A stretch of 64,000 nucleotides of DNA from Ascarosepion bandense (Eukaryota; Mollusca; Cephalopoda; Sepiida; Sepiidae), in the NCBI GenBank assembly GCA_037127315.1, contig JBBBDQ010000419.1, positions 6,333,501-6,397,500 of the forward strand. Direction: 5' to 3'. The position numbers and the translations under genes are program-made. The notes below the pieces were generated by a model. The model did no database searches. It saw only the letters and a program-made list of their open reading frames with translations, and was not told the DNA's origin. This document shows, piece after piece, positions 32,176-42,484 of the stretch; positions within the stretch are counted from its first letter, which is position 1; each line of letters opens with the position of its first letter.

Positions 32176-32741
32176 CATCATACTGATGAGAAACAGTTTT
32201 AATGTTCCACGAAATATAATTATTTTCAGAGCAGCTACATGCATATTAAAACACACGTATAACAGAAAAATTAAGAAGTCGAATTCTATCGCTCCTGCCT
32301 TAAAAACTGTTCTGATTTCAAACGTAGATGAAAAAAAAAAATACTTCCTCGCTCAGTTAGTCACGTAAAACTTGTGGCACATACTTAATAATCAAACCGG
32401 ATACACAGGAAGGCATAAGTACGTAAATAAATATGTACTCCCGATGGATGTACGTGAAATTATTGATGTATGTATAAGTGAATGACTTAATTTACAAGTG
32501 TATAAAAGCGTGTAAACACTCTTCCTGAACTGAATCTACGATAGGGTCGGTTTCGTTCACCTCTCCCCGCAGTTGTACAGTTCGGATGTATGCCTGAATG
32601 TCACATCTGTGACTGTTTAATCATTCCAGGCTCAAATGGTACACAGTAATTGGTAGGACATACCGCGCCCATCTCATATATCGAGTGTGGTTGTAGACAT
32701 AGGGCCGATGAACTAAGGCACATAAATGGTAGTTTTTTGCA
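32176..32741. other. No gene recognised
   Basis: AT-rich spacer; no element or coding family recognised. Confidence 0.5.
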
Positions 32742-33041
32742 GACGTTGTGGTGCAGTGGATATCGGCTCGGAACGAGAAATCGGAAAGCCGAGTTCGAAT
32801 TCCAGTCAATTTTGTTGTATTCACTTGCGCTCAGATACTCTTGTGAAAAGTATCAATCCATCCCTTCCCTCTCTGGGTTAAATAAGAGGATAGATTTGGT
32901 TCTATAGCCTTGGTCGGGAACCAGTCTAACGCAGAAAGTAATTGCAACCTACTGCGGGATAATCTTCTGTCCAGTCAGTCATGTCTCTAAAGAGACATGA
33001 TCGCCCAAGCGTTTATCACATATGCCACTTAACTGACTGAT
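32742..33041 (+). mobile_element. SINE family A
   Basis: Plus-strand copy with A box TGGTGCAGTGG, B box GAGTTCGAATTCC, full body and end CACTTAACTGACTGA. The hairpin loop is TAAA instead of TTTC, with the 8-bp stem CATGTCTC/GAGACATG intact. Confidence 0.93.
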
Positions 33042-33074
33042 GCTTATAATGGCTTATGTCATGCAGCAAACGCA

Positions 33075-33407
33075 GAATCTCTTCGGTACTGATTGGATGG
33101 AAGCGTTTGATTGATTCAATATTCCTATCGACACATTTTGTAACAATGTTGTTGGATCATCTAATTACACAAAAAATTCCAAACGGGATTTAAAGGCAAA
33201 TCTCCCAGATATTATTTCTGAAGGTCTAGAATTTTGTTCTAAGGTTAAAGCAAAGCTTGAGTTAAAAGAAAAGCTAATTCCAATGTTTCGACCTAAAAGA
33301 CCGGTGCCATTCGCCGTAGTAGAAGACATAGACAAAGAGTTAAAACGTCTAGAAAAAAATAGGCATTATAGAAAAAACAGATTACAGTCAATGGGCGAGT
33401 CCAAAAG
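33075..33407 (+). mobile_element. Gypsy-type LTR retrotransposon pol, RT start
   Basis: Translation shows the protease-RT junction LFGTDWMEAFD, then LKANLPDIISEGLEFCSKVK, AKLELKEKLIPMFRPKRPVP and FAVVEDIDKELKRLEK, all typical of the RT N-terminus of Ty3/Gypsy pol. A stop after MEAFD and a frameshift at about 33360 (before the IEKTDYSQWASP-like block) disable it. A SINE in opposite orientation starts where the RT should continue; the RT resumes at 33715. Confidence 0.88.
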
Positions 33408-33690
33408 TCAGTCAGTCAAGTGCCATACGTGATACACGCTTTGGGCAATCATATCTCGAAAGAGACATGACAGACTGGGCAGAAGCTTATGCCGCAGTAG
33501 ATTGCCATTGCTTTCTGCAGTAGACTGGTTGCCAGCCAAGGCTATAGAACCCAATTTCTCTTGGTATTTGGATTAATACCTTTCCCAATAATATTTGTGC
33601 GTAAGTGAATGCAAGGAATTCAACTGGAATTCGAACTCGGCTCCCCGACTTGTCGTTCCGCGTCGATATCCACTGCCCCACAACGCACAG
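33408..33690 (-). mobile_element. SINE family A nested in Gypsy pol
   Basis: Minus-strand copy with hairpin CATATCTC GAAA GAGACATG (one mismatch), body and head (B-box complement GGAATTCGAACTCGG). It interrupts the Gypsy reading frame. About 110-150 nt of expected RT sequence is missing between the two Gypsy halves, so the insertion was accompanied or followed by a deletion. Confidence 0.9.
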
Positions 33691-33714
33691 TATATATATA
33701 TACACGCTGACTAC

Positions 33715-33910
33715 ACCACAGAATTAAATTTGCAAAGCTGAATGAAGGAAAAATATTTTCTAGATTAAACCTGTCAGAAGTATATTTACTAATTTCGATG
33801 GACGTGGAGTGTGCAAAAATATTAACTATAAATACGCACAAGGGTCTTTTTAAATTTACAAGATTACCGTTCAGAGTAATAGTAGCACCCGTAATTTTTC
33901 CACACAGAGA
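33715..33910 (+). mobile_element. Gypsy-type pol, RT palm fragment
   Basis: A clean frame encodes AKLNEGKIFSRLNLSEVYLL, then ISMDVECAKILTINTHKGLF and KFTRLPFRVIVAPVIF, which correspond to RT motifs 2-4 of Ty3/Gypsy. The Asp of the KLDL motif is Asn here (RLNL), so the palm would be dead. The similarity fades before the YxDD box. Confidence 0.87.
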
Positions 33911-34319
33911 TACAAAGGAGCTTCGTAATAGCGAAAGGAGACTTCTAAAAGTAAGAATTAAGTATTACTAGAAATTACTAGAATTTCTTTGCAATACGCT
34001 GACGTGTGTTGAAATCCCCACAGTATTGTTGAAGTTATCGCTAAAATTTTTTGTCGAGATTTTAAAATTCTACGTTTTATTTGAATAAACAGATTCATTG
34101 AGAAAAGCACTTTGACAAAAACCCAACTTTGCAATTTAATAATTTCTTTAATTTTATTTTACTTCATAGGACTTCATTGTAAACAATATTTTTTAAGAAA
34201 ATTTATTTTTTCCTTTTTTCCTTTTCTTAGGAAATTCTTAGGAAATTCTTAGGATTTCTTACTTTCAATCGTGCAGCATACAACTGGACATGTGTGAATA
34301 CTTCTTTCTGGAATCAAAT
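33911..34319. other. No gene recognised
   Basis: AT-rich spacer. A small triplication of AGGAAATTCTT lies at about 34229-34258. Confidence 0.5.
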
Positions 34320-34744
34320 TTCAACAGTTTGAAGCCTTTGACATTATGATTTGTTTATAGTTTTCATAAACGCAGCGGAAACTGGAAATTATTTTCCTTA
34401 TTGATTTCACGGGGATTCTAGCAGCATTCGCCAGAACCATGCTGGATGTTTCTTCATCAGTTGCACTCTTTCGTCGACCACATCTCTCACGGTCAGCATC
34501 TGATCCAGTTTCTTGGAAACGATTGATCAAACGACAGACAGTGGTATGTCCTACGGTTTTTCTCGCTCAGGATGATTGCGCTTGAATTCTTGAGCTACAG
34601 AGCGGTATGTTGTCCCATCTTTTCCAAACATAAAAACCAATTTAACACTTTGTATTTTTAGTTTCTCAGATATATCAGATCAAATTTGAAACATAGAAAA
34701 AATAAAAATTAGTATATGGTGCACGACTTCTGGGACACGCTGTA
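34320..34744 (-). mobile_element. Tc1/mariner-group element, defective copy 2
   Basis: The 5' end on the minus strand is ACAGCGTGTCCCAGAAG at 34744. The translation follows with FMFGKDGTTYRSVAQEF, a one-base frameshift at about 34560, then RFQETGSDADRERCGRRKSA and TDEETSSMVLANAARIPVKS. This is the helix-turn-helix half of the IS630/Tc1-like family whose proteins carry ETGSVADRPRSGRPK-type linkers. The catalytic half is missing. It lies directly behind copy 1 in the same orientation. Confidence 0.78.
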
Positions 34745-35326
34745 TTAATCCACCCCAAGAAATTATAAGTTTTAAATCAGTCTGTTTATTTTTTATTAAT
34801 TTTTTGGCACACTTTTGAAATTTTAAATAAAAAATTGATTGATCATAGTCATAACGGGCGCTCAAAACGTTCACCCTCTACATTAACACATGCATCAATT
34901 CTCTTTCTGTGTTTAAAGAATACGATGTACTGATTATGTGTTAATCGTTAGCTCCCGGCTTATTTTTCTTACTGATTTCACGGGGCTTCTAGCAACATTC
35001 GCCAGAACCATGGTAGATGTTTCTTCATCAGTTGCAGTCTTTCGTCGACCACATCTCTCACGGTCAGCAACAGATCCAGTTTCTCGGAAGCGTTTGATCA
35101 AACGACACACAGTGGTATAGCTCAATGTTTTTTCTCGCTCAGGATGATTGCGGTTGAATTCTTGAGCTACAGAGCGGTATGTTGCCCCGTCTCTTCCAAA
35201 CATAAAAAGCAATTTAACTGTTTAACTGTATCTTGTATTGTTAGTTTCTCACCAATATCAGATCAAATCTGAAACTTAGAAAAAATAAAAATTAGTATAT
35301 GGTGCGCGACTTCTGGGCATCCTGTA
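34745..35326 (-). mobile_element. Tc1/mariner-group element, internally deleted copy 1
   Basis: The 5' end TACAGGATGCCCAGAAGTCG is at 35326 next to a TA. An ORF (35212-34934) encodes MLFMFGRDGATYRSVAQEFN through RLIKRFRETGSVADRERCG and NVARSPVKSVRKISRELTIN, then SVHRIL. The sequence then jumps to the protein's extreme C-terminus, KHRKRIDACVNVEGERFERP, followed by a stop and a short 3'UTR. The whole DDE domain is deleted. This is a non-autonomous deletion derivative. Confidence 0.82.
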
Positions 35327-35454
35327 TAATAGAATTTTTGATTTTTCAAAAAATGATGAATGAAAATGTGTATTAAGCTACACACCCTGGTAAAACCAAC
35401 TGTACCGCCTTTACCTGTTTGCACACTTCCCTGGAACTTTAGTTTCAATCGGTA

Positions 35455-36095
35455 TTGCATGGTCATCATCAAAAACAGAAGCCCAAAATGCCAAATACAG
35501 GCGGGGGATACTAAAAGCAAGCAAGTACAAATATTTAAATACCTAGGAAGTGTTCTAACAGAAGACGGAAAGTGCAACAAAGAGATCCGAAAGCGAACTG
35601 GCATGGCGAAGGACGCGTTCCAGAAGTTAAGTAGAGTATTAAGAGACAGGAAAATTTCGCTAGAAACAAAGAAAAGACTACTAGATTGCTATCTGATGTC
35701 AGTTCTTCAATATGGCAGTAAATGTTGAACAATCTCATCGGAGATGAAGGAAAAACTTGAAGCAGCTGAAATGTGGTTCTACAGAAGGATGCTGCGGATA
35801 TCATGGATCGAGCACGTGAGCAATGCTGAGGTTTTAGAACGGATGGAAATGAAAAGGAGATTTATAGTGAGCATCAGGAAAAGACAGCTAAAGTTCCTGA
35901 GACATGCAATGAGGATGGAGAATCTGATACTATCACGCCAGATAGAGGGAAAAAGAGACTTGAGGAGCCTGAGCAGATGGATGGCAGAGTTGCGGTTGCG
36001 TGGTGTAACAGATGAAAGCGTGATAAGAGCCACCAGGGATAGGGAGACGTGGAAAGCCATGGTCGCTTACGTCCTGAAAGGGCAAGGCACATAGA
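35455..36095 (+). mobile_element. RTE-type LINE, 3' part, well preserved
   Basis: Nearly open across 200 codons: CMVIIKNRSPKCQIQAGDTK, FKYLGSVLTEDGKCNKEIRK, LETKKRLLDCYLMSVLQYGS, one stop (WTISS to *TISS, 35728), MWFYRRMLRISWIEHVSNAE, a short in-frame deletion in the MRKEGLENL region, and the terminal ATRDRETWKAMVAYVLKGQG with the stop. It is 5'-truncated before the palm. Confidence 0.88.
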
Positions 36096-36146
36096 AGTAC
36101 TAGACGGAGTGACAACGGAAGTCACAGAATTTTATATATAAATAGA

Positions 36147-36355
36147 TGACAGAAAGATGTCGTCGGAAACAAAGAAAGCATTAGTGAATAGCTATGTCTA
36201 ATCTATCCTTATGTTTGGCATTGAATGTTAGACAATTTCCTTAAGAAGATTCAACGCAACTGATACGATTCTACAGCCTGTTTCTAAGTATACCATGAAC
36301 AGAAAAGGTGAGTGATGCAGAGAATGAGAACTAGAAAGACATTAATTCTTCCTAT
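36147..36355 (+). mobile_element. RTE-type LINE fragment, decayed
   Basis: A second, older copy beginning RKMSSETKK and continuing through LFGIEC* and FYSLFLSIP* (compare LETKKRVLDCY, LQYGSEC and FYRRMLRIS) with frequent stops. It lies about 50 bases beyond the preceding RTE end. Confidence 0.6.
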
Positions 36356-36487
36356 ATAAACTACTAGCTTGAGTGGCTCTTGAGCATCGTACGGAGTGAG
36401 CACCATTGTTAGTTGTTTGATTTCTTTGTTAGCTTCATATCAATATTTATGTGTTATTTAATGTCAAAATGTAAATATTTTCAACAC

Positions 36488-36790
36488 AACTTGGAGCATT
36501 GGATATCGGCTCGGGACGAGAAATCGCGGAGCCAAGTTCGAATTCCAGCTGAATTCATTGCATTCACTTACGCGCAAATACCCTTGGGAAAGGTATTAAT
36601 CCCTCTATTCCTTCCAGTTATAGGTTAAATAACATGACAGATTGGGTTCTATAGCCTTGTCGGCAACCAGTCTACGGCAGAAAGCAATGACAACCTACTG
36701 CGGGATAATCTTCTGCCCAGTCAGTCATGTCTCTTTCGAGGCATGATCGCCCAAGCGTGTATCACGTATGGCACTTAATTGACTGACTGA
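36488..36790 (+). mobile_element. SINE family A
   Basis: Plus-strand copy. The A-box region is damaged (TTGGAGCATTGGATATCGG). B box is AAGTTCGAATTCC. Body is complete, hairpin CATGTCTC TTTC GAGGCATG has one G-U pair, and the end is CACTTAATTGACTGACTGA. Confidence 0.92.
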
Positions 36791-37450
36791 TAAAATATAT
36801 TTTGGTCAACCTAATATAAAAATCTTTAGTTGTCATTCGACTATAAAATTGTATTTTTATACTTTCACAGTGTTTTATTTTTGTTTGGGAGTTCACTATT
36901 TGCTTATAGCTGAGACCCTAACAATTGCTACCACCCGGATCAGAATAGACCTGGGCACAACAGCAATGAAGTCGTCTTCCTACATTCCTTAAAACCTCTA
37001 AACCCGATCAGAATGTATTTTATTGTCATAATCAGAAGTAGATCAACGTTGTAAAAAAAATAAAAAATAAAAAAATAAAAATAAATAAATGAAGCAAAAC
37101 AAAACAGCTGTCTTCCAGGGCGGCTAGCAATACTTTATTACAGACACCCGCTCAATTATGCTGAGCAGACCGTAGTATAGTTTTCTGGGAGAGACCGTAT
37201 AATCTGGCGTGATCAGTTTCTTGAGTAAGGCCGGTACGCTCAAATACTCATCCACGAAGACCTGTACCTTTTTTCAAATCCAATGGGTTTTAATGGTCTC
37301 ACCATTAAAAGCACTAATTCTTTGGCCGCGACATCCGATAATGTTTTTATCACCTCATCTATATTTTGTAACAGTTTTTTCTCACCCACGAGTTTGTCTT
37401 TCAATCCTGCTGGAAAATGCCTACTACTAGTACTACAATTGCTACTACTA

Positions 37451-37454
<4 letters not shown>
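36791..37454. other. No gene recognised
   Basis: AT-rich spacer. At about 37115-37190 lies a diverged copy of the dispersed sequence also seen at 5497 and 7090 (CAATACTTTATTACAG, GACCGTAGTATAG, TTCTGGGAG). Confidence 0.45.

Positions 37455-37502
<48 letters not shown>
37455..37502. repeat. (CA)n microsatellite
   Basis: Uninterrupted ACACAC run. Confidence 0.98.
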
Positions 37503-37504
<2 letters not shown>

Positions 37505-37509
37505 TATAT

Positions 37510-37800
37510 ATAGGAGCATGTAGGTGCGTCTACCGTCCGGTTCACACTTCTCTCTGAGCTTTTGAACAGAAGTAGAAGTCCATTCTTTGTTTCCCGTTTA
37601 AGATAGGGTTTCTGGTTTCTTTTAAGGTTTACTTCAACTCTATACTTCTAATGTCTCTTCCTAAGCCCTGAAATTTTATTTACCATTTATTTATTTTTCT
37701 ATATAGGTTCTTCTATCGTCCGGTTCGCACTCCTCTCCCGGTGTTTGAACAGGAGTAGATGTTCTTGTTTAAGATAGGGTTTCATGTTCTTTCTAATGCC
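37510..37800 (-). repeat. Dispersed repeat X, two tandem copies
   Basis: Two copies (about 37525-37640 and 37705-37790) share CTACCGTCCGGTTC-type, CTCTC...TTTGAACAG, AGTAGA and GTTTAAGATAGGGTTTC. The same family occurs in plus orientation at 46020, 56370, 61340 and 63210. I do not know the parent element; it could be a LINE 3'UTR. Confidence 0.6.
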
Positions 37801-37809
37801 TTCTCAGTT

Positions 37810-37895
37810 TCTTTCACGCCTAGTTATCTATTGGGTCTTAGTGGCCTTATCGCCTTCATTTGTGTAAATTTATTAACAAAAATGTATTTATTTGT
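37810..37895 (+). mobile_element. CR1/Jockey-group LINE 3'UTR fragment
   Basis: Ends with GGGTCTTAGTGGCCTTATCG then CCTTCATTTGTGTAAA and an A-rich end, like the fragment at 16205. Confidence 0.45.
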
Positions 37896-37949
37896 AAAGG
37901 TTATAGAAGTGTGAAGTAAAGTCGGCGAGCTGTGTTTAGATTATCATGT

Positions 37950-38115
37950 GGTCTGTTGCATTCACTTTTGTACTAATACCCTTGGAAAAGGCAATAATCC
38001 ATCTCCAACTAACAATAGGTTAAATAGCAAGGTCGACGACTCTCTAGCCATTACTGGCAGCAAGTAAACGAGGACAATTCGAAATTCAAAGCATGAACAG
38101 AAACAGGAAACTACT
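37950..38115 (+). mobile_element. SINE family A, decayed body fragment
   Basis: Retains TTGCATTCACTTTTGTACTA, ATACCCTTGGAAAAGG and GGTTAAATAGCAAGG in family A order. Head and hairpin are missing. Confidence 0.6.
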
Positions 38116-38164
38116 CTACCTGTCTTTCTCGAGAAATTATTGCAATTCACAAATAATAAACAAA

Positions 38165-38345
38165 AGTGGAAATCCTAGGAATCCTACGCCATAAAGTAAA
38201 TATGCGTATACATATAAGGTGATTTACTAAACACAAGGCCAAAATCATTGAGCACTCAGTGCGTGTAGAACTCACTACTTTGTGGTAACTGTTCTAGCGA
38301 GTCAAGCTTGTATACCATTACACCACGCCGAGGTGCTCTAAATAA
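38165..38345 (-). mobile_element. tRNA-like SINE of a third family
   Basis: On the minus strand an A box TGGTGTAATGG (about 38327-38317) is followed after about 45 bases by a B-box-like GAGTTCTACAC. The tRNA-like stretch is too long and too poorly paired to be a functional tRNA, so I read it as a SINE head with downstream body (GAGTGCTCAATGATTTTGGC). Confidence 0.55.
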
Positions 38346-38562
38346 TTTTCTAAGCGTCGCATAGATGTAGCATAAGGCTGAAAGTTTATACCGCCCAGCG
38401 GCGTATGCATATATTTATATACATGCGCATTTTTCTTTCATTCAAGAATTAAGCGGCACAACGTGGAAATCTAATAAACATTTACACACTTTTAGAAAAG
38501 CTAAAAGCTTAACCGGTTAAAGAAAAACGTTTCTTTCAGAAAACCCACAACGATTTAATGAT

Positions 38563-38563
38563 T

Positions 38564-38610
<47 letters not shown>
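38563..38610. repeat. (TA)n microsatellite, left of the palindrome
   Basis: TA run about 90 bases before the palindromic element; a second TA run follows it at 38955-39021. Confidence 0.95.
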
Positions 38611-38612
<2 letters not shown>

Positions 38613-38756
38613 AGTGGGTACAGAACGAAGAATTCTTTCAACGTCCAAAACATTAATTTAAAACAGTGCTCGATATATAATATACTATATAGAGCTGTGA
38701 ATATTTATTATAAATTATACTTTAGAACATGTACATAATTTCTCTATATATAATCG

Positions 38757-38808
38757 CTACGAAGGCGCGTTTGTTTCAGCATTGGGTCACCAATGCCTTT
38801 TCAGGCGA
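38757..38808 (-). ncRNA. Hammerhead relic, minus arm of the palindrome
   Basis: Minus strand: TCGC before the core pairs with GCGA after the cleavage site, so stem I is intact. The core, however, reads CTGAAAA (38804-38798), replacing the invariant G8 by A, and stem III has one broken pair. Stem II GCATTG/CAATGC is intact. It should be inactive, but it shows what the complete ribozyme looked like. Confidence 0.68.
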
Positions 38809-38845
38809 AGAGGCATTGGTGACCCAATCATTGGGTCACCAATAC

Positions 38846-38896
38846 CTGAAGAGGCATTGGTGACTCAATGCTGAAACGAACGTGCCTTCGTAGCGA
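38846..38896 (+). ncRNA. Hammerhead core, plus arm of the palindrome
   Basis: CTGAAGA (38846-38852) and GAAA (38873-38876) are intact. Stem II is GCATTG/CAATGC with loop GTGACT, closed by a G-U pair. Stem III is ACGAA/TTCGT with loop CGTGCC. The residue before cleavage is A38892. Stem I cannot form: GCGA on the 3' side faces ATAC upstream of the core instead of TCGC. All catalytic residues are therefore present but the substrate helix is broken. Confidence 0.7.
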
Positions 38897-38954
38897 TTAT
38901 ATATAGAGAAATTATGTACATGTTCTAAAGTATAATTTATAATAAATAAATAAA

Positions 38955-38974
38955 TATATATATATATATATATG

Positions 38975-39021
<47 letters not shown>
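38955..39021. repeat. (TA)n microsatellite, right of the palindrome
   Basis: TA run with a GTATGTGTA interruption. Confidence 0.95.
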
Positions 39022-39024
<3 letters not shown>

Positions 39025-39954
39025 TGGTAAAATATAGTTTTAAGCTATGCCATATCTATGGGTTAAAGTGTTTAATATCAGGGATAGAACGCATATAGAT
39101 ATAAAGGTGGTCATTGAAGTCAACATCCAGAGGCGACAGTCTCTTGTTGAACGCAAGCCTGAAGATTGCATATAGCATGAAACAGGCTCTCCCCTGTGAG
39201 TGTTGAATTCAATGTCAACTTATACGAATGAGGTATATAATGATATGTGTGGTGCACCTTACTACAATTGATGACAGATTACCTCTGCAGCTATTTTGTA
39301 TACTAATGTTCCCCCTATGCAAGGCTCAAGAGTCATTCGTGATAGACTGAACAGACTGTGTGGTATAGATGAAAAAATGTAGAAAGAAGTAATGATTACG
39401 AGGATAAGGAGGATAGATAGCGATTGAACCTTGATTTCAAGCGATTAGAACTGTTTGTGTTCAGGCAGGCATCCATGTGGGAGAGTAGCAGTTCTTTGAG
39501 AAAAGAAGGTAAGTAGAACTTCTTCTTTAAAAATGGAATATGTAGGAAATGTTGGTGCCTCGACTCCGTAGATGTAGCGAGTCGAATCGTAGCTGTTATT
39601 TTTCAGCGAGCTACTATGTGGTGATCGTCCGAAATATCTCCACTCAAAAAAAAAAAAAATGTAATGAAAAAGAAAGAAAAATCAGTAACAAAACTTTCAC
39701 TGGTATTAATCTTAATACAATCTTTAATCTTAATACAAACTAAAATCTTGATATTGGTGCTCCCGGAATTACAGAAAATCGATCTTTGTGGAAGAAAATG
39801 GTAAACAAATATTCGAGGAAATAAGGGTTGGTCGTGTAATCTTGGATTGTGCTCTGGAAAAGCAATGCACAACTTCAATCCCTGATAATATTCAACCGTA
39901 GCAAATATATAATATCTGTAGTAGTGTCTTCTTATCAATGGATTATAGATTTTT
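39022..39954. other. No gene recognised
   Basis: Mixed AT-rich DNA. ORFs at 39549-39938 on both strands show no family signature. An unclassified repeat may be present but I cannot define it. Confidence 0.45.
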
Positions 39955-40575
39955 TAAAGTCATATCAACATCAATGGGTTAATTTAATACCGACAAAATT
40001 TTAAGGATCGGTTCATATGAATATAATATGGATTCTCAGTAAGAACTCAGTTTGTAGACCAAGTTTCATTGCTGTGTTTTTGTAAAAAGGGTTTTTGTCG
40101 AGAGTCAAATGTATTGCTAGTAATATTTTATTTAAAATATGTTTTGCTGCTATTTTTATTAAAAACATACATTTTTATTATTTCATAGTGTTTTGATCCC
40201 AGTTTTATCTTCTTTTCAAGGAAACGATATTCAATACCAAACTTGTGAAAAATTGGGACATTTAAAGTGACAGCCTGTTGTTGATAACACTCAAATAAAT
40301 CAAAATGGAATAGGCGATCCTGGCTCTTTAGATTATTGTTTTTAGGATATGTGAATCAACCTCAATGAGATTTTTAGGATAGTTTGTATGAATAGAATAT
40401 GTATGTAAAAAATACAAGGTTGGGAAACTGGCGTGGGATATCGTTCTCTCAATGAGGGTGAATGAGCCTCTCTTAAGCCGTGGTAGTCAACCCATCTAGT
40501 GATGGTGTCACGATAAAAACACCCTTGGTAGCTCTAGCGAAGCATCAAGTATTCAGTTACTGACAAGATTTTGAA
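39955..40575. repeat. Unclassified repeat module D, left block
   Basis: Words recur in fixed order: CATATCAACATCAATGGGTT, ATTTAAT, GACAAAATTTTAAGGAT, GGTTCATATGAATA, AGACCAAGTTTCATTG, TTTTGTCGAGAGTC, TGTATTGCTAGTAATATTTT, CATAGTGTTTTGATCC. Further copies follow at 41490-42060 and, more weakly, 44030 and 44280. No coding potential. Confidence 0.6.
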
Positions 40576-40579
40576 TCTC

Positions 40580-41487
40580 GGCCGAGGCCGAAAATGATGA
40601 TTGGGTTAGAGGCTGCATTGCTTCATAAACAAAATGATGGAAAACTAAAAGCCGTTTATCACGTCTCAAGGACGCTGCTGCCAACGGAACAAAAATACTA
40701 CCAAATCGAAAAAATGTTTAGCAATGGTTTTGCTGTAAAAAAAACTTTCACAAGTATATTCAAGGTAGACAGTGTATTTTCAAACGGATCACCGTCCGTT
40801 GGTGACAATTTTTGGCTCGATAAAAGTTATTTTAACGCGCGGTGCAAACAAAATTCAAAGATGGGTGACTATCTTACTTAACTATTCCTTCAAAATGGAG
40901 TATTACCTTAACAAAAGATAGCGCATGCAGACGTATTGTCGAGATTGATACCTAGAATGACCGAACCACTAAAAGAAACAATTATAGCTTCATTGGTTTG
41001 TGAGTTAGAATTAAAGTATGTTATGTATTACACTGTGAGAGAATTACCTGTCATAATAGACGAGAATAGAACTAAAGCGAAGTTTGACAAGTTCATAATT
41101 CATAAAAAGAAAGAGTTATTGGAAAAAGGGAAAATATTTTTTCAGTTTGTCAAGACATACTATTGTACGGTGAACGGATAGTCATTCCCACAGTATTAAA
41201 AAAAGAATACTATGAAGTTTTCATACGGGACACCCGGACATTTCATGTATGAAAGCGCTTATGCGAAGTTTCGTGTATTGGAACGAAATGGAAAAAAAAA
41301 ACTTTGAAAACTTGGTCAGAAATTGTAAGAATCGCCAATTAGTAGCAAAATCACCGCTCATAAAATTTAACCCATGGACAAAAACCGACAAGCCTTGGTC
41401 TAGGCTACACATAGATTATACAGGGCCGATAAGTGGTATATACTACTTTGTTGTGGTGGGTAGCACACGGATATTATGCTGTAGTTA
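40580..41487 (+). mobile_element. Gypsy-type pol: RNase H and integrase
   Basis: Order of domains: RNase H (IGLEAALLHKQNDGKLKAVY, HVSRTLLPTEQKYYQIEK, then after a frameshift QTDHRPLVTIFGS and QRWVTILLNYSFKMEY), the IAHADVLSRLIP motif (about 40920), a linker, the integrase zinc finger (GHPDISCMKALMRSFVYW...CKNRQL; the second Cys of the usual CxxC is Arg) and the start of the core with LHIDYTGPI, which holds the first Asp. The frame ends where module D sequence begins. Several frameshifts: dead. It may belong to the same family as the RT pieces at 33.1-33.9 kb. Confidence 0.88.
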
Positions 41488-42060
41488 CTCATATCAACCC
41501 TAGTGTATTATTTCATGCTGACAAGATTTTTATCTCTTCATAGTGTATTGACCGTAGTTTTTTTTCTTTGCCAGAAAAAGATAATTCATGCTCAACTTGT
41601 GGAAAATAATGTGACATCGAATTTGATTTAAAAAGTCTTATGAGGAATCATTAACGCAACAAATATTGGTTTGGGATTATTTTGTTTTACAGCATATCAA
41701 CTTCAATGTGCTATTTAATCAGGTTTAATTAATGTATTTTTTATAAAGAGGGTTTTCTCGAGAATCGAAAATGCATCGCTGGTAATAATTTCTGCTGGTA
41801 TATTTTACAATAAAAATCTATTTTTATACTTTTTTAGTGTATTGACTCCAGTGGGATTAGATTTATTTAGTTTGATGGCATATCAAAGTCAATGAGTTAT
41901 TTAATGACGACAATATTTTTAGAATAGGTTCGTGTGAATAGAATATGCATTCTTTGTAAGAAATCTCTTTATAGATCAAGTTTCATTGACGTATTTTTTT
42001 AAAGAAGGTTTTGGTCGAGTCCAATGTATTGCTGGTTATATTTTTTTAGAATTTGTTGCT
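41488..42060. repeat. Unclassified repeat module D, right blocks
   Basis: Three partial copies at about 41488-41640, 41690-41860 and 41870-42060 with the same word order as the left block. CTGACAAGATTTT occurs at 40560-40572 and 41518-41530, on either side of the Gypsy piece. The stretch 42061-42484 shows nothing further that I recognise. Confidence 0.6.
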
Positions 42061-42484
42061 GACAATAATTCTTTATGAAATTATTGCTCTTATGTTTACT
42101 ATAATAATCTCTTTTTATACTATCTTCTAAAATCACACACATCAGAAGCGATGCTGCCGAAGAAAAGAAAAACTGCATCTGACATCCAATGACCATAAAT
42201 ATCTCCAAGTAGAATACGTTGGCAGTCCTCCACAGAAGTAAGATAACGGGAAACCACTTCACTATCTTCCCCAAAAAAAGTAATTTCAATTCATATATGA
42301 GACAAAAATGGAGGGCCCTTAATAAATCACCCTTCATCCTCATCGGCTTAAAGACAAAAACAGCAACAGTATTCACCTAGGCAACCTATTAAAAAGCCGA
42401 TAGCATTCAATATCTATGAATTTCAATTTAACAGACTCTGAAGCAGAATGCAAAATCATCAACTAATCTATATTATACTACTTG

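Larger units (their letters stand above)
38703..38947. mobile_element. 245-bp palindrome with hammerhead cores on both strands
   Basis: Two 95-base arms (38703-38797 and 38853-38947) are about 97% complementary. The 55-base centre holds a further inverted pair, ATTGGTGACCCAAT-C-ATTGGGTCACCAAT, so the word ATTGGGTCACCAAT appears four times in alternating orientation. Each arm contains the second part of a hammerhead. The structure looks like two Penelope-type terminal repeats fused head to head, flanked by TA tracts. Confidence 0.85.

Noticed and set aside
38250..38340. Possible tRNA gene on the minus strand
   Set aside because: A box is good, but the B box is imperfect, the spacing is wrong for a mature tRNA and the acceptor ends do not pair; better read as a SINE head.
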